Assembly: GCF_001642935.1 (NCBI RefSeq)
Contig: NZ_CP016761.1
Location: 2,480,001 to 2,544,000 of the forward strand
DNA from: Fictibacillus arsenicus
Lineage (GTDB): Bacteria; Bacillota; Bacilli; Bacillales; Fictibacillaceae
Length of the DNA stretch: 64,000 nucleotides
Direction of reading: 5' to 3'
The position numbers and the translations under genes were made by a program. Below the pieces are notes generated by a model, which saw only the letters and a program-made list of their open reading frames with translations, was not told the origin of the DNA and did not search any database. Every line of letters starts with the position of its first letter. Within the stretch, counting starts at the first letter, position 1. Positions 51,448-63,362 of the stretch are shown here, piece by piece.

Positions 51448-52191
51448 TCACGTTATATCATCAAGTTGCTTTAAAAACTTCTTTGATTTTATAAATACCC
51501 CCGAATACTCTTCCATGTAAGCATCAAACAGCATTCTCAATTCTCTTTTTGTTTCTTTTTTTAATGATACGTTTCCAAGTCTGGCAAGATCGAGATGATA
51601 AAACATATTTAACAGCCTTGCAGCTCCTTTAGAGATATTCAATCTATAAGGATCTTTATAGGCACATCTCTCACAGAGAAAACCACCTTCTCGGATAGAA
51701 AAAGAAAAATTCCCTTCAGCTGCATGACATGATACACATCTGCTTAGCTCTGGAACTATGCCAGCTGTTTTCATCATTTTCATTTCGAATAAAAAGGTAA
51801 TAACCTCTGGATCAGTTCCATGGTTTATATATTCTAAAGCCTGCTTCAGCCAGCCATACAAGTCGGGTTTCATTTCTTCCTCAGATGTAAAACGATCAAG
51901 AAGCTCCGCCAGATAAGCGGCATAGGCAGTCTTAACCAAGTCTTCGCGTATATGCCTGAAGGAAGACAATGCCTCTCCTTGCTGCAAAGTCCCCAGTCCT
52001 CTTCCTCTTTGAAACACAAATATTCCATATGTAAAAAGCTGCGTAATGGAAGTGAAGCGGCTTTTAGGCTTTTTCGCTCCTCTTGCCATCACGCCAATTT
52101 TTCCAAGTTCCTTCGTGTACAGAGTAATAATCGTATTCGATTCTCCATACGGAACGGTTTTAATGACTATTCCTTCCACTTTATAAAGCAA
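51448..52191 (-). CDS. recO: DNA repair protein RecO
   Basis: A 247-residue recombination mediator: an OB-fold N-terminal domain (VEGIVIKTVPYGESNTIITLYTKELGKIGVMARGAKKPKS) and a helical part with a four-Cys zinc site (CVSCHAAEGNFSF, GGFLCERCAY). It helps load RecA with RecR. The start is TTG at 52191, preceded by AGGGTGGTGAT. It closes the long yqfC-to-recO series. Confidence 0.95.
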   Translation of the reverse strand: MLYKVEGIVIKTVPYGESNTIITLYTKELGKIGVMARGAKKPKSRFTSITQLFTYGIFVFQRGRGLGTLQQGEALSSFRHIREDLVKTAYAAYLAELLDRFTSEEEMKPDLYGWLKQALEYINHGTDPEVITFLFEMKMMKTAGIVPELSRCVSCHAAEGNFSFSIREGGFLCERCAYKDPYRLNISKGAARLLNMFYHLDLARLGNVSLKKETKRELRMLFDAYMEEYSGVFIKSKKFLKQLDDIT

Positions 52192-52232
52192 GGTATATCA
52201 CCACCCTCTCGTCAAGAAGGCACCTTAGTTAA

Positions 52233-52376
52233 TTAATGAAATGGAGGTTCCTCTAGAGACTCTTCATAAGGAATAACTGCTGATAATGCTGTTATTTCAT
52301 GGTCAAGCTCTTTGTATAACAAATAGGTATCAATATTGCCCGTTTCACAGAATACTTTCCAAGTAAATTCTTTCAT
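52233..52376 (-). CDS. yqzL: YqzL-like small protein
   Basis: A 47-residue protein MKEFTWKVFCETGNIDTYLLYKELDHE..., which matches the short YqzL family that lies between era and recO in Bacillus. The ATG at 52376 has AAAGGTG upstream and gives the family length; the frame could extend to 52445 without support. Function unknown. Confidence 0.88.
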   Translation of the reverse strand: MKEFTWKVFCETGNIDTYLLYKELDHEITALSAVIPYEESLEEPPFH

Positions 52377-52474
52377 GGTTTGGACACACCTTTCTATTTG
52401 TTTTTCTCCTGATATAACTAGGTTCACCTTAAACAATGTTTTCATGTGAAAGAAATATTAACAGTTTTTTACTA

Positions 52475-53789
<1,315 letters not shown>

Positions 53790-54161
53790 TTAACTTTCTA
53801 TGCTTCTTAATAGAGGTTCTATAAAGAGCAGTATACCGATTATAACAGCAAATATCGAAAAAACCAAAACTGCACCTGCAGCAGCATCTTTTGCTTCTTT
53901 TGCCAACGGATGACGTTCCAAAGTCATTAAATCAACTGTTTTTTCAACAGCAGTATTCATAAGTTCTAATGCAAGCACAATTCCGATAACAATCAGCAAA
54001 ACTGCCATTCGCAACGACGAAAAATCAAGTGTAACCGCTGTTAAGATAACGATTACACTTATCATGATGTGTATTTTGAAATTTTGCTCGCTCTTAAATG
54101 TCTTTATTATCCCTGTAAAAGCAAATATAAAGCTATTGAATAACTTTTTCCATGCGATCAT
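53790..54161 (-). CDS. dgkA: Diacylglycerol/undecaprenol kinase
   Basis: A 123-residue membrane kinase with three membrane segments and the family motif [15 protein letters not shown] (catalytic Glu). In Gram-positives the lipid substrate is mainly undecaprenol. Its ATG overlaps the ybeY stop by four bases, and it ends 15 bases before cdd. Confidence 0.94.
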   Translation of the reverse strand: MIAWKKLFNSFIFAFTGIIKTFKSEQNFKIHIMISVIVILTAVTLDFSSLRMAVLLIVIGIVLALELMNTAVEKTVDLMTLERHPLAKEAKDAAAGAVLVFSIFAVIIGILLFIEPLLRSIES

Positions 54162-54625
54162 CTTTTCAATCCGTACTGCTCCAAAATTTCTTCTTGTCTG
54201 CCAAACATTGCTTTTTCATCTTTTTCATTCAAATGATCATAACCTAAAAGATGAAGGAATCCGTGAACAGCAAGGAATCCCATTTCCCGCTCAATAGAGT
54301 GTCCATATTCTTCTGCTTGTTCTTTTGCAACGTCTAAACAGATGATTATGTCCCCTAGGAACCTGGTTTCTTCACCGCCGATAATCTCTGTTTCATCTTC
54401 GCCCATTTCTTCCATGGCAAAAGAAATTACATCTGTCACGGCATCTTTTTGTCTGTATTCACTATTAATTTCTTGAATTCTTTCTTTCGTAACGATTGTC
54501 ACAGATACTTCTGCAGATCCCGTTTTTTCCATCTCTGCGGCCTTCTGCAGCACATTGGCTAATAACTCTTGGAACTCTTCACTGTTTTCGTCGATTTCAT
54601 TTAAATACTCAACATGTAATGTCAT
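54158..54625 (-). CDS. ybeY: Endoribonuclease YbeY (rRNA maturation)
   Basis: A 155-residue zinc metalloprotein needed for 16S rRNA 3' processing. The zinc motif [11 protein letters not shown] is complete, preceded by [10 protein letters not shown]. The ATG at 54625 has AAAAGGTGG upstream and overlaps the pgpH stop by four bases; the longer frame from 54742 lies inside pgpH and is rejected. Confidence 0.95.
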   Translation of the reverse strand: MTLHVEYLNEIDENSEEFQELLANVLQKAAEMEKTGSAEVSVTIVTKERIQEINSEYRQKDAVTDVISFAMEEMGEDETEIIGGEETRFLGDIIICLDVAKEQAEEYGHSIEREMGFLAVHGFLHLLGYDHLNEKDEKAMFGRQEEILEQYGLKR

Positions 54626-56742
54626 TGTTTTTCCACCTTTTTCGTTTCTTCTGGATACTCGATTCTGGAATGAAATATTCCTTGAAGTGTTTCTGTTAAA
54701 GTTTTTGCTACGGTATCCAACTCTTTTAGTGTAAGATCGCATTCATCAAACTGGCCATCTTCAAGTCTGTCATTAATTATTTTTCGTATGATCTGGTCTA
54801 TTTTTATTGGTGTGGGCTTTGATAAAGATCTAACTGCAGCTTCTACTGCATCTGAAATACCTATGATTGCTACTTCTTTTGTTTGTGCTTTTGGTCCAGG
54901 GTAACGGAAATCTGATTCAGCAACTTCTTTTTCCGTTAACTGAGTAGCCTTATGATAGAAAAATTTCAGCAGTGTCGTCCCGTGATGCTGCTCCGCAATA
55001 TCGATGATTTCCTTAGGTATTTTGTCTGCACGAAGCATGTCCGCTCCATCATAAGGATGAGCCGTAATGATCGTTTTGCTTAACTGAGGTGCAATCTTAT
55101 CATGCGGATTCTCCATATTCATCTGATTTTCAATGAAAAAGTGAGGCCGTTTTGTCTTTCCAACATCATGATAGTAAGAACCCACCCTTGCCAGGAGCCC
55201 ATTAGCACCGATCGATTCACATGCAGCTTCAGATAAGTTTGCTACCATAATGCTATGATGGTAAGTACCGGGAGCTTCCATAAGGACTTTTCGCAAAATC
55301 GGGTGATTCGGATTTGAAAGCTCGATCAGTTTTGTAACAGATAAAATATTAAAAGATGATTCGATCACCGGCAGCAATCCTAGTGTGAGAACTGCTGATA
55401 TAAAGCCAGATAATGCAGCACAGCCAAGATCTAACCCAATCTGCCAAGATGTGAATTTCCCGTTTTGAAGCAAAAGTACACTTGCTACTGTTAGGATGGC
55501 TATAAACGAAACGAAAAATCCTGCTTGAAGAATTTTAGAACGCTGCTGTGTTTTACCTAAAAAAACGATACCGGAAATTGCATTAAACAAAACGTACAAA
55601 CTCATTATGAAATTAAAGTTCCCTGTTGTTTGTTCATTAAATATCAGTGCAGCACTCAGTGCAAAAATAACAGACGAAACAACAGCAAGTTCTTCATTAA
55701 ACAGCATCTTGATCATCATCGCACCAGCTGCCACTGGAACTAAATACATTAAACTGTTCAATCCAATCTCAGTGCTGATACTAATCAGCTTCATTACCAC
55801 AAGTGTCAGTGTAAACAGCAGTGCATAAATGGTCACATATTTTCTAAAATGCTCTTTCTTCCGTTCTTCTTTCATAAAATAATAAAGCCCTGCCATGACT
55901 AATAAAACAAATAAGAACAACCCATAGTAAGGATATGTTTTCATTTCTTGATCAAGCAGTCCGACCATCTTCAATCTTTCATAGATTTCAGGCGTGATAA
56001 CTGAACCGCTTTTAACTAAAACTTCCCCTTCTCTTATAAACACTTCTTCAACTTTTTCACTAGCTTCTTTACGTTTTTGTCTTGTTTTTTCTGTATCGAG
56101 TGTCCGGTTTGCAATGATAAAAGTTCTTGTTATTTCCTCTGTCGCATTCCTGAGAGAGTAAGACAAATTTCCGTTTTCGCGGATTAATCGAACCGCCTCA
56201 TCTTTTTTTCCATCAACCTCTTCAACCATGATAGGTTCTTCAAGAACACTGTTCACAACATCAGGTCCAAGATTCCTTACATTTGTAAGTTCAGTCTCAC
56301 TCGCCCGAAACAATGTATCAAATGTCTCATCAGAAATCTCTGATGTATCTATGTAATCTTCTAGTTGGTCAATCTTTTGTTCACGTGTTAATAGTGGTTC
56401 ATCATCTTTTTTCTTTTCTTCTGTTTTATTTATTGAAATGATTGTATTAATCAGTATTTTCATCGCATCAGCCTGCTCAAATGCGATGTCGTTATTAAAA
56501 GTGTATTCATTTTTCACATTTTCTTCTGCAAGCCTTTTTCTTGCTTCAGTCTGTTCTTCCAGTGGGATCGTAATAGGAGATTGTATATCGCGAGGAGCAC
56601 GTTCATAGACGTTTACGTCGACGACATTCGGAGTTACATTGCTGACTAATATAGCAAATAAAATGATTCCCATTACGATAAATGATACGGTTGCTACACT
56701 TAAACGAAAATAATTTGAAAGGATGTACCTCAAGTTGGACAA
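54622..56742 (-). CDS. pgpH: Membrane HD-domain phosphodiesterase PgpH (7TM-HD)
   Basis: A 706-residue protein: one N-terminal membrane segment, an extracellular 7TMR-HDED domain (about 50-270), seven membrane segments (about 275-470) and a cytoplasmic HD domain with [27 protein letters not shown] and EQHHG. It degrades the second messenger c-di-AMP. B. subtilis PgpH is yqfF at the same place after phoH. Confidence 0.94.
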   Translation of the reverse strand: MSNLRYILSNYFRLSVATVSFIVMGIILFAILVSNVTPNVVDVNVYERAPRDIQSPITIPLEEQTEARKRLAEENVKNEYTFNNDIAFEQADAMKILINTIISINKTEEKKKDDEPLLTREQKIDQLEDYIDTSEISDETFDTLFRASETELTNVRNLGPDVVNSVLEEPIMVEEVDGKKDEAVRLIRENGNLSYSLRNATEEITRTFIIANRTLDTEKTRQKRKEASEKVEEVFIREGEVLVKSGSVITPEIYERLKMVGLLDQEMKTYPYYGLFLFVLLVMAGLYYFMKEERKKEHFRKYVTIYALLFTLTLVVMKLISISTEIGLNSLMYLVPVAAGAMMIKMLFNEELAVVSSVIFALSAALIFNEQTTGNFNFIMSLYVLFNAISGIVFLGKTQQRSKILQAGFFVSFIAILTVASVLLLQNGKFTSWQIGLDLGCAALSGFISAVLTLGLLPVIESSFNILSVTKLIELSNPNHPILRKVLMEAPGTYHHSIMVANLSEAACESIGANGLLARVGSYYHDVGKTKRPHFFIENQMNMENPHDKIAPQLSKTIITAHPYDGADMLRADKIPKEIIDIAEQHHGTTLLKFFYHKATQLTEKEVAESDFRYPGPKAQTKEVAIIGISDAVEAAVRSLSKPTPIKIDQIIRKIINDRLEDGQFDECDLTLKELDTVAKTLTETLQGIFHSRIEYPEETKKVEKQ

Positions 56743-56817
56743 ACGCTACCACTCCCTAAACTGTGAATCCTATACTAATCTTAGCAAAAGTTGGACAAAT
56801 ATGGTACTTATATAAAG

Positions 56818-56847
56818 TAAAAAAGGGCTCCTGAAATAGGAGTCCTT
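56818..56847 (-). terminator. Hairpin at the end of phoH
   Basis: AGGGCTCCT and AGGAGTCCT pair around GAAAT, with T6 following on the minus strand. It abuts the phoH stop and lies upstream of pgpH, so pgpH probably has its own promoter as well. Confidence 0.85.
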
Positions 56848-57817
56848 ATTTATCATATGTTTCATATGCTTCAATAATCCGCTGAACCAGCGGATGTCTT
56901 ACAACATCTAATTGTTTTAAGTATATAAAATCAATTCCATTAACGCCTTCTAGTCTTTTTTCGGTAACTTTTAATCCGGACTCTTTTCCTCTAGGCAGAT
57001 CAATCTGTGTAAGGTCACCGGTTATCACCATTTTCGACCCAAATCCGAGACGTGTCAGGAACATTTTCATTTGTTCAGGAGATGTATTTTGCGCTTCATC
57101 AAGAATAACGAAGCTTTCATCCAAGGTACGGCCTCTCATGTATGCTAATGGGGCAATTTCAATCGTTCCCCGTTCGATAAGTCTCTCAGTATGTTCTGCA
57201 CCAAGAAGATCATGCAGCGCATCGTAAAGCGGGCGCAAGTAAGGATCAACTTTTTCTTTTAAATCTCCTGGCAAGAAGCCTAAGCTTTCACCAGCTTCCA
57301 CTGCAGGACGTGTCAGGACAATTTTTTTAATCCGGCCGTCTTTTAAGGCATTTACAGCCATGACAACTGCAAGATACGTTTTACCCGTTCCCGCTGGTCC
57401 AATGCCAAACACAAGGTCACGCTTTCTCATAGATTGAACGTAATGTCTTTGCCCAAGTGTTTTAACACGTATCGGCTTACCTTTTGCTGTAACCGCTATA
57501 TCTTCTTCATATAATTCACTTAATTCATCCAGCATGTTCTTTTCTGCGAGCTGAACTGCATAAACAATATCCCTCTCAGATATTTTTATGCCTTTGCGCA
57601 CTAATTTCAATAACACCGAAAGCGTTTCCTCAACCATTTCAGCTTTCGCTAGTTCCCCTGTTACTAAAATTTCTTCTCCGCGGGTGACTATACCTACGTT
57701 GAGCTTGTGTTCAATGACCTTTAAAAAGGCATCGTTCGGCCCAAAGAGTGATGCGGCTTCTGTTGTATTTTCGAGTTGTAATGAATTAAGTCTTTTCGTT
57801 TCTGACAAACTACTCAT
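56846..57817 (-). CDS. phoH: PhoH-like ATPase
   Basis: A 323-residue protein with a KH-like N-terminal part and the PhoH ATPase domain: Walker A GPAGTGKTYLA, Walker B FVILDEAQNTSPEQMKMFLTRLG and the TGDLTQIDLPRG segment. Members act on RNA. It overlaps yqfD by four bases. Confidence 0.94.
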   Translation of the reverse strand: MSSLSETKRLNSLQLENTTEAASLFGPNDAFLKVIEHKLNVGIVTRGEEILVTGELAKAEMVEETLSVLLKLVRKGIKISERDIVYAVQLAEKNMLDELSELYEEDIAVTAKGKPIRVKTLGQRHYVQSMRKRDLVFGIGPAGTGKTYLAVVMAVNALKDGRIKKIVLTRPAVEAGESLGFLPGDLKEKVDPYLRPLYDALHDLLGAEHTERLIERGTIEIAPLAYMRGRTLDESFVILDEAQNTSPEQMKMFLTRLGFGSKMVITGDLTQIDLPRGKESGLKVTEKRLEGVNGIDFIYLKQLDVVRHPLVQRIIEAYETYDK

Positions 57818-59007
57818 TCTCCTTGTTGGATAGGTATAGGTTGTTCAGATGCAATATTTTCAATTACTTGGTAGAGCATCGTTAATTTTACTTTACCATT
57901 CGAGACCTTTTGTTGCCAAACTTTTTCACCTTTAATTTTTGCATCTTCTGGCAGTTTTTTTAGCAATTCTTTTTTTGCCATCTTTTTCCCAACCTCTATA
58001 GCTTCAGCTTTCGTGTAAGACCGTTTTACTCCGTCTGTTTCCCGGATCTCTTTTTTGATATAAGAAACGGGCATCTTCCACTTAGCCAGATAAAGAGGAC
58101 TTTCGTTTAGTGTTTCCGTTTTATCCTGAAATTCTCCATCGGAAAATCCGTAAATCGGAATATCTAATCCAAACAAAGAAACGTAATGTCTATTTTCATA
58201 CTTTCCTGTGTACGTTTGAAAAGAAGTATTTAAAGGGATTTCCACTTTGGTTTCATACCAGACTTCACCTAAGATTTCTCCTTTTGCACTTACAAGTTCC
58301 GGTTTTTTTTCTTTGCCTATATATCCGGACACCAATAAAGATCCTTTCTGCACATAATCATTTACAGTTACTACTGGTTGTCCTTTTTCAACGAATAGAG
58401 AATGGATAACTGCTTGTTTTGTAGCGACGAGATGTCTCGGACCTGTAATTGGTTTTTCCTTTGGTATCTCTTTTTCTACGACTTCAAATCGATACGATGT
58501 TCCATGCTGTGTCACGCCTATCCAAGTGACATTTCCCATTTTTTCTGTAAGCTGCCTTTGTACCTCTCTTACATTCGGCAATAAAAAAATAAACTTTCCT
58601 TTTTTTACTCCTATTTCTAATGCAGCTTTTCTAAGTTCATATTCAGTTTTAGGATTTGCGCCGATGACATTAATATTCCAAATCATATTAGATAATAAAA
58701 ACAGAATGAAAATAAATGAGACCATACCCAATATAAAACCATTTCTTTTCCACATTTTTTTTAGCAGAAACGGCGTTCCTTTTTTTTCCTTAATTCTAAT
58801 TTTCAGCTTGTTTTGTTTTAAAATAGCTTTTGCTCTCTGGACATCTGGAACTGAAATTGACACATGGACACGATCACCATCGAGGGGTTTGATGTCCCAA
58901 ATTTGTATCCCTGACTGGATACAAGTGTTGATGAAGGAGCTGGACTCTTGTCCAATAATTTCAATTCTCACATATCCTTTAAAATTATTGTTCCATTTGC
59001 TTTTCAT
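57814..59007 (-). CDS. yqfD: Sporulation protein YqfD
   Basis: A 397-residue protein with one central membrane segment (GFILGMVSFIFILFLLSNMIW, about 91-111) preceded by a cytoplasmic FKGYVRIEIIGQESSSFIN domain and followed by an extracytoplasmic domain. The TSTG-type domains fit YqfD, a sigma-E-controlled gene for spore formation. It follows yqfC by 26 bases and overlaps phoH. Confidence 0.92.
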   Translation of the reverse strand: MKSKWNNNFKGYVRIEIIGQESSSFINTCIQSGIQIWDIKPLDGDRVHVSISVPDVQRAKAILKQNKLKIRIKEKKGTPFLLKKMWKRNGFILGMVSFIFILFLLSNMIWNINVIGANPKTEYELRKAALEIGVKKGKFIFLLPNVREVQRQLTEKMGNVTWIGVTQHGTSYRFEVVEKEIPKEKPITGPRHLVATKQAVIHSLFVEKGQPVVTVNDYVQKGSLLVSGYIGKEKKPELVSAKGEILGEVWYETKVEIPLNTSFQTYTGKYENRHYVSLFGLDIPIYGFSDGEFQDKTETLNESPLYLAKWKMPVSYIKKEIRETDGVKRSYTKAEAIEVGKKMAKKELLKKLPEDAKIKGEKVWQQKVSNGKVKLTMLYQVIENIASEQPIPIQQGE

Positions 59008-59033
59008 TTTGTCCCTCCATATCCTAGAAACTT

Positions 59034-59315
59034 TTAATCGTTTTCAAAATCCACTGAAGAGATGGTTCCTTCTAATAGAATCTCTTCTGGAAGAATGGTT
59101 TTAATGACAAATTCCCTGCCCGAAATGACGAGAGTGCCTTGCTTCAATTTAAGCTTGAGCTGTTCATTGGAAAAAGCTTTTACGCCCCTGTGATTTTCTA
59201 TATAAATGTGTAGTTGTCCAATCATCGTTATCCGGGGTAAATCCATTACTGCGTCTGCTGGTAATTCAAGGTTCTGCATCATCCATTTGCTTACTTGCTG
59301 CCGCAATTTTCCCAT
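59034..59315 (-). CDS. yqfC: Sporulation protein YqfC
   Basis: A 93-residue small protein, GKLRQQVSKWMMQNLELPADAVMDLPRITMIG-, with the YqfC fold of compact beta strands (IYIENHRGVKAF, LVISGREFVIKTI). Sigma-E-dependent in B. subtilis and co-transcribed with yqfD. The start at 59315 is preceded by AGAGAGGGGGTTTTTTT: the Shine-Dalgarno sequence is the 3' arm of a terminator-like hairpin. Confidence 0.9.
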   Translation of the reverse strand: MGKLRQQVSKWMMQNLELPADAVMDLPRITMIGQLHIYIENHRGVKAFSNEQLKLKLKQGTLVISGREFVIKTILPEEILLEGTISSVDFEND

Positions 59316-59354
59316 AAAAAAACCCCCTCTCTCTATTTTTATGAGAGAAGGGGG
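59316..59354 (-). terminator. Terminator-like hairpin covering the yqfC ribosome binding site
   Basis: CCCCCTTCTCTC and GAGAGAGGGGG pair with one bulged base around ATAAAAATA, followed by seven T and then directly the yqfC ATG. It should end the yqeZ-floA-yqfB transcript and also hide the yqfC ribosome binding site. Confidence 0.85.
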
Positions 59355-59389
59355 CAAACTATCACTTTATTTCTTTGTTTTGCTTTCAG

Positions 59390-59812
59390 TTACATTCGTT
59401 TTTGCAATGCTTTAGGCTTTGAAAGAATTTCTGACCATATAACTGCTTTTTGAAGTTCTTTTTGATCTGCTTTGAATGTTCCTAGGATAGCTTCTTCTTT
59501 ATCCTGATAACGATTCGTGTTGCTTTTATGCTTTAAATCCTCATACCGTTTAGTGATTGCTTCTTTTCTATCGGGTCTCTTTTCCGACGAAATCGTAATC
59601 TCTCTTTCAGGCTGACTAACAGCTTCGCGCGGAAGGCCAAATGGAGAAGCTTGTTGTTTAGGCTGCTCATTCGTCCGCTTTGCAGGTGCAGGTATATTCG
59701 CATTCTTTGTATCGTTCATTCTTTTAAAGAAGCTGTATAACCCGCCAGCAATAATAACAACAAAAGCGATATTTGCAATCAGGATATCAATAATCGCTTC
59801 AATGATATTCAT
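59390..59812 (-). CDS. yqfB: Membrane-anchored protein YqfB
   Basis: A 140-residue protein with one N-terminal membrane segment (AIIDILIANIAFVVIIAGGLYSFF) and a hydrophilic, probably disordered tail rich in Lys, Gln and Pro. It follows floA by two bases, so it belongs to the yqeZ-floA operon. Function unknown. Confidence 0.82.
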   Translation of the reverse strand: MNIIEAIIDILIANIAFVVIIAGGLYSFFKRMNDTKNANIPAPAKRTNEQPKQQASPFGLPREAVSQPEREITISSEKRPDRKEAITKRYEDLKHKSNTNRYQDKEEAILGTFKADQKELQKAVIWSEILSKPKALQKRM

Positions 59813-59814
59813 GA

Positions 59815-60822
59815 TTACATTTTCCGTCCTTTATCATCGTTCTCTTTATCTGGATTAGAAGACTTACTGATCGATTCTCTCATGGTCGTATCTGCCATAA
59901 TGTTCTTCATGTTCATGTAATCCATAAAGCCCATATTGCCTGAACGCAGAGCTTCGGCTAATGCCATCGGTACTTCTGCTTCTGCTTCCACAACTTTTGC
60001 TCTCATCTCCTGGACTCTTGCTTTCATTTCTTGTTCGTTCGCTACTGCCATCGCACGTCTTTCTTCTGCTTTTGCCTGTGCAATATTCTTATCTGCCATC
60101 GCTTGATCTGTTTGCAGTTCTGCACCGATATTCTTTCCGATATCAATATCCGCAATATCAATCGAAAGAATTTCGAAAGCTGTTCCTGCATCTAGACCTT
60201 TTGAAAGGACTGTTTGAGAAATCATATCGGGATTCTCAAGTACTTTTTTATGTGTTTCAGAAGAACCGATTGTACTGACTATTCCTTCACCAACACGAGC
60301 GATGATTGTTTCTTCACCAGCACCACCTACAAGACGGTCAATATTTGCTCTTACTGTAATTCTTGCTTTAGCTTTCACTTCAATACCATCCAAAGCTACA
60401 CCAGCGATAAAAGGAGTTTCGATCACTTTTGGATTAACACTCATCTGTACAGCTTCAAGTACATCACGGCCTGCAAGATCGATTGCTGCCGCTCTTTCAA
60501 AGCTAAGTTCGATGTTAGCTCGGTGTGCAGCAATCAATGCATTTACTACACGGTCAACGTTTCCTCCTGCGAGATAGTGGCTCTCAAGCTGATTTGTACT
60601 TAATTCTAATCCCGCTTTTACTGCTTTAATCAATGGATTTACGACACGGTTTGGAATAACCCTTCTTAATCTCATTCCTACTAAGGTAAAGATGCCTACT
60701 CTTACTCCTGCAGCCAGTGCAGAAATCCAAAGCATTACAGGGACAAAAGTAAACAATACTGCCAAAGCAATTACTATAAGACCAATGATTACAATACTTG
60801 CAATTGAGCTAAGTTCTAACAT
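59815..60822 (-). CDS. floA: Flotillin-like protein FloA
   Basis: A 335-residue membrane scaffold protein of lipid microdomains. It has a hydrophobic hairpin region ([32 protein letters not shown], about 5-36), an SPFH-like central part, and a coiled-coil rich in Ala/Glu ([25 protein letters not shown]). I chose the ATG at 60822 with GGAG upstream; GTG/TTG codons at 60831-60825 are possible. It follows yqeZ by 8-17 bases. Confidence 0.95.
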   Translation of the reverse strand: MLELSSIASIVIIGLIVIALAVLFTFVPVMLWISALAAGVRVGIFTLVGMRLRRVIPNRVVNPLIKAVKAGLELSTNQLESHYLAGGNVDRVVNALIAAHRANIELSFERAAAIDLAGRDVLEAVQMSVNPKVIETPFIAGVALDGIEVKAKARITVRANIDRLVGGAGEETIIARVGEGIVSTIGSSETHKKVLENPDMISQTVLSKGLDAGTAFEILSIDIADIDIGKNIGAELQTDQAMADKNIAQAKAEERRAMAVANEQEMKARVQEMRAKVVEAEAEVPMALAEALRSGNMGFMDYMNMKNIMADTTMRESISKSSNPDKENDDKGRKM

Positions 60823-60838
60823 TAACAACACACTCCAT

Positions 60839-62167
60839 TCATTCTTTATTTTCGGCCAGCCTCACTACGACACGGCCTCCGCTAACTTTTACAATTTTAA
60901 CTTTTTCATCTTTTCCAATAAAAGAACCTTCTGATACAACATCAATATACTCGTCATCAATTTTGACACTGCCAGCAGGTCGTAACGGTGTAGCAGTAAT
61001 CCCCATCTTTCCGGTTAGATCAATACGTTCGCTGTGCGAAAGGTACCCTTTTTCAGAACTTGTTGAATCGAAGAGCACTAAACGTTTTAGCGGACCATTG
61101 TAACCAAACGAGCGGATGAAAAAGTATGAGCCAATAATTGTTACAATAATGGCTATCGCAATCGCGATCAGGATTCCTGATAAAGAACCACCTGCAAGTA
61201 TCAAACCAGTTAGCATGGCTACCACCCCAATTATGCCCATAATACCTCCGGGCAAAAATATCTCCATTATGATTAAAATAAATCCTATCACGAACAAAAT
61301 GATTGCTTCCCAGCCTGCTAAACCAGCTATCATATGACCATAGAAAAACAAGAATAATGACAGTGCGCCTATAGATCCTGCTATACCAAACCCTGGTGTA
61401 TATAATTCAAGTACGAGTCCTAAGCTTCCTAAAGAAAGCAGTATCGGCACGATAACTGGATTTGTTACAAAACGGGCTATTTTATCGGCAAAAGTAGGTT
61501 CCGATTCTAAAATCTTAGCATCTTCCAGGTCTAAATAGGCTAATAGTTCCTGTCGATCCTCTGCAATCTTTTCAGCATAACCCACTTTTAAAGCTTCACT
61601 TGCAGTTAATGTCAGAAGATCACCTTTCTTTAACTCAAGCTCAGGAATTTTAACATCAGGGTCGACCATTGCCTCTGCATATAATGGATCACGATCGTTA
61701 AGTTCTGCTGCGGCCAGCATCTCTGCCTTCCATGCTGATTCTGCCTTTTGTCCTGCTGTATTTCCCTGGCTGTCTATAACAGCGGCTGAACCAATCGTAG
61801 TAGAAGGTTTCATAACGATGTCATCAGCATTTAAAGCTATATAAGCACCTGCAGAAAAAGCATTTTTCACAACGTACGCAGTAATTGGTATGTCTGTTTC
61901 CCTCATCAGTTTTGCTATATGTATTGCTGCGTCTACCCGTCCGCCTGGAGTATAGATCTCGAGTACGATATGGTCAGTACCATCCTCTTCAGCTTTTTTA
62001 ATATTTCTTTCTAAAAAAGCCTCAAGACCTCTTTCAACTTCATGCTCAACAGGAATAAATGTTACGGTTTTCCCTTGACCAGCTGAAAAAACTTGCTGGG
62101 TTGATAATAAACCGTAAATTCCCCATATAAAACATATGCTATAGATCAGCAATCGGGTCCTTTTCAC
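60839..62167 (-). CDS. yqeZ: NfeD-like membrane protease (YqeZ)
   Basis: A 442-residue protein with signal-like N-terminal segment, a ClpP-class serine protease domain (nucleophile Ser in [15 protein letters not shown]), four membrane segments (about 230-345) and a C-terminal NfeD OB-fold ([29 protein letters not shown]). It is the partner of FloA, co-transcribed with it. Confidence 0.93.
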   Translation of the reverse strand: MKRTRLLIYSICFIWGIYGLLSTQQVFSAGQGKTVTFIPVEHEVERGLEAFLERNIKKAEEDGTDHIVLEIYTPGGRVDAAIHIAKLMRETDIPITAYVVKNAFSAGAYIALNADDIVMKPSTTIGSAAVIDSQGNTAGQKAESAWKAEMLAAAELNDRDPLYAEAMVDPDVKIPELELKKGDLLTLTASEALKVGYAEKIAEDRQELLAYLDLEDAKILESEPTFADKIARFVTNPVIVPILLSLGSLGLVLELYTPGFGIAGSIGALSLFLFFYGHMIAGLAGWEAIILFVIGFILIIMEIFLPGGIMGIIGVVAMLTGLILAGGSLSGILIAIAIAIIVTIIGSYFFIRSFGYNGPLKRLVLFDSTSSEKGYLSHSERIDLTGKMGITATPLRPAGSVKIDDEYIDVVSEGSFIGKDEKVKIVKVSGGRVVVRLAENKE

Positions 62168-62290
62168 TAAAATCCCCCCTTCTTCTTCTATTTTACGTTA
62201 ATTTGTGGGAAAAGTTTCAATTAAATGTTGATTAAATAGTCTTTGTAGTTATTTAACAAAGGCTATTTCCGTAACCTTTGTTGCTTTTGG

Positions 62291-62430
62291 AAGTGGTTGA
62301 TTTCCGCTCCAGGATGCTCGCTTTCCGCGGGGCGAGCGGTGAGCCTCTTCGGCAAAATACTGCCTGCGGGATCTCACCTGACCGCTAGTCCCGCAGGAGT
62401 CTGGCACCTTACGCTCCAATCAACTAGTCG
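62291..62430 (-). repeat. Structured intergenic repeat, copy D
   Basis: In repeat orientation (minus strand) it runs from ACTAGTTGATTGGAGCG to CTGGAGCGGAAATCAACC and carries ACTCCTGCGGGAC, GGTGAG/CTCACC and CCCCGCGGAAAGCGAG. Its apical core (GGCAGTATTTTGCC) differs from copies A and B but can still form a hairpin. Confidence 0.85.
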
Positions 62431-62542
62431 AAGAAGCGTACTCCACAAAAATGGTCAAAATCAAACATTTTTTTAGAAATAAGCCTTAACAAAAATGGTC
62501 ATGAATAAAAAAAATCTTTAAAAAAAGTCCCAGAAAATAAGA

Positions 62543-62570
62543 AAACGCCCTGTATAAATACAGAGCGTTT
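62543..62570 (-). terminator. Terminator of rpsU-yqeY
   Basis: AAACGCCCTGTA and TACAGAGCGTTT pair with one mismatch around TAAA; T-rich sequence follows on the minus strand. Confidence 0.85.
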
Positions 62571-62581
62571 GTCAATTTCAA

Positions 62582-63025
62582 TTATGATAATTGTTGCTGC
62601 ACTATACGGTTAACGAGACCGCCATCGGCTTTCCCTTTAACTTTAGGCATAAGTGCACCCATAACTTTACCCATGTCAGCTTTAGAAGCAGCCCCAGTTT
62701 CTGAAATTGTTTGAGCAACAATTTCATGTAGTTCTTCTTCAGTCAACTGTTTAGGAAGATATGGCGTAAGAACAGCAATTTCATCTTGAAGACCAGCGAC
62801 TAAATCTTCGCGGCCAGCTTTTTCGAATTCTTGGAGGGAGTCTTTTCTTTGTTTCATCTCGCGTGCAAGCACAGTGAGCTCTTCTTCCTCATTTAATTCG
62901 CGTCCATGTTTGATGGCCTCATTTTGAAGAGATGCCTTCAACATACGAATTACAGAAAGCTTTTGCTTATCTTTGTTCTTCATCGCTTGCTTCATGTCTT
63001 GATTTAATGTATCAAGAAGACTCAT
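62582..63025 (-). CDS. yqeY: GatB/YqeY domain protein
   Basis: A 147-residue helical protein similar to the tail domain of Gat[38 protein letters not shown]-, ending [21 protein letters not shown]. It probably binds tRNA; its role is unproven. It follows rpsU by 14 bases. Confidence 0.93.
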   Translation of the reverse strand: MSLLDTLNQDMKQAMKNKDKQKLSVIRMLKASLQNEAIKHGRELNEEEELTVLAREMKQRKDSLQEFEKAGREDLVAGLQDEIAVLTPYLPKQLTEEELHEIVAQTISETGAASKADMGKVMGALMPKVKGKADGGLVNRIVQQQLS

Positions 63026-63039
63026 ATCTTACACCTCTC

Positions 63040-63213
63040 TTAGAACTTACGCTTTCTTGCTGCCTCAGCCTTCTTCTTTCGCTTTACGCTTGGCTTTTCA
63101 TAATGCTTGCGCTTTTTAACTTCAGCCAATGTTCCATCTTTGGAAACGGATCTTTTAAAACGACGAAGAGCATCATCAATGGATTCGTTCTTGCGAACAC
63201 GTGTTTCTGCCAT
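63040..63213 (-). CDS. rpsU: 30S ribosomal protein S21
   Basis: A 57-residue basic protein translating as [22 protein letters not shown]... and ending in a run of Lys/Arg (RKRKF), diagnostic for S21. GGAGGGAGGG lies upstream of the ATG. It is the first gene of the rpsU-yqeY operon. Confidence 0.97.
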   Translation of the reverse strand: MAETRVRKNESIDDALRRFKRSVSKDGTLAEVKKRKHYEKPSVKRKKKAEAARKRKF

Positions 63214-63278
63214 TTGTATTTCCCTCCCTCCAGACCACCCTTACAAAAAACGTAAGAATGCGTCACATATCTTTTGCC

Positions 63279-63307
63279 ATTATAATATATCCTTGTTATG
63301 CGGTCAA
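63279..63307 (-). promoter_or_regulatory. Promoter of rpsU-yqeY
   Basis: The minus strand reads TTGACC (63307-63302), a 17-base spacer and a perfect TATAAT (63284-63279), about 65 bases before rpsU. Confidence 0.85.
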
Positions 63308-63362
63308 CTTAATTTGTACAGGCTGGTTTAGGAGAGTAAAATTAATTATTTTTAGTCTCGGC

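Larger units (their letters stand above)
62168..62581. other. Intergenic region between yqeZ and yqeY
   Basis: 414 bases without a supported gene. It holds the yqeZ leader, repeat copy D (62291-62430), an AT-rich spacer with no identified element, and the yqeY terminator. Confidence 0.75.

Noticed and set aside
58526-59104. Plus-strand open frame of 192 codons
   Set aside because: Lies opposite yqfD, a recognised gene; composition looks like antisense of membrane codons, no ribosome binding site.
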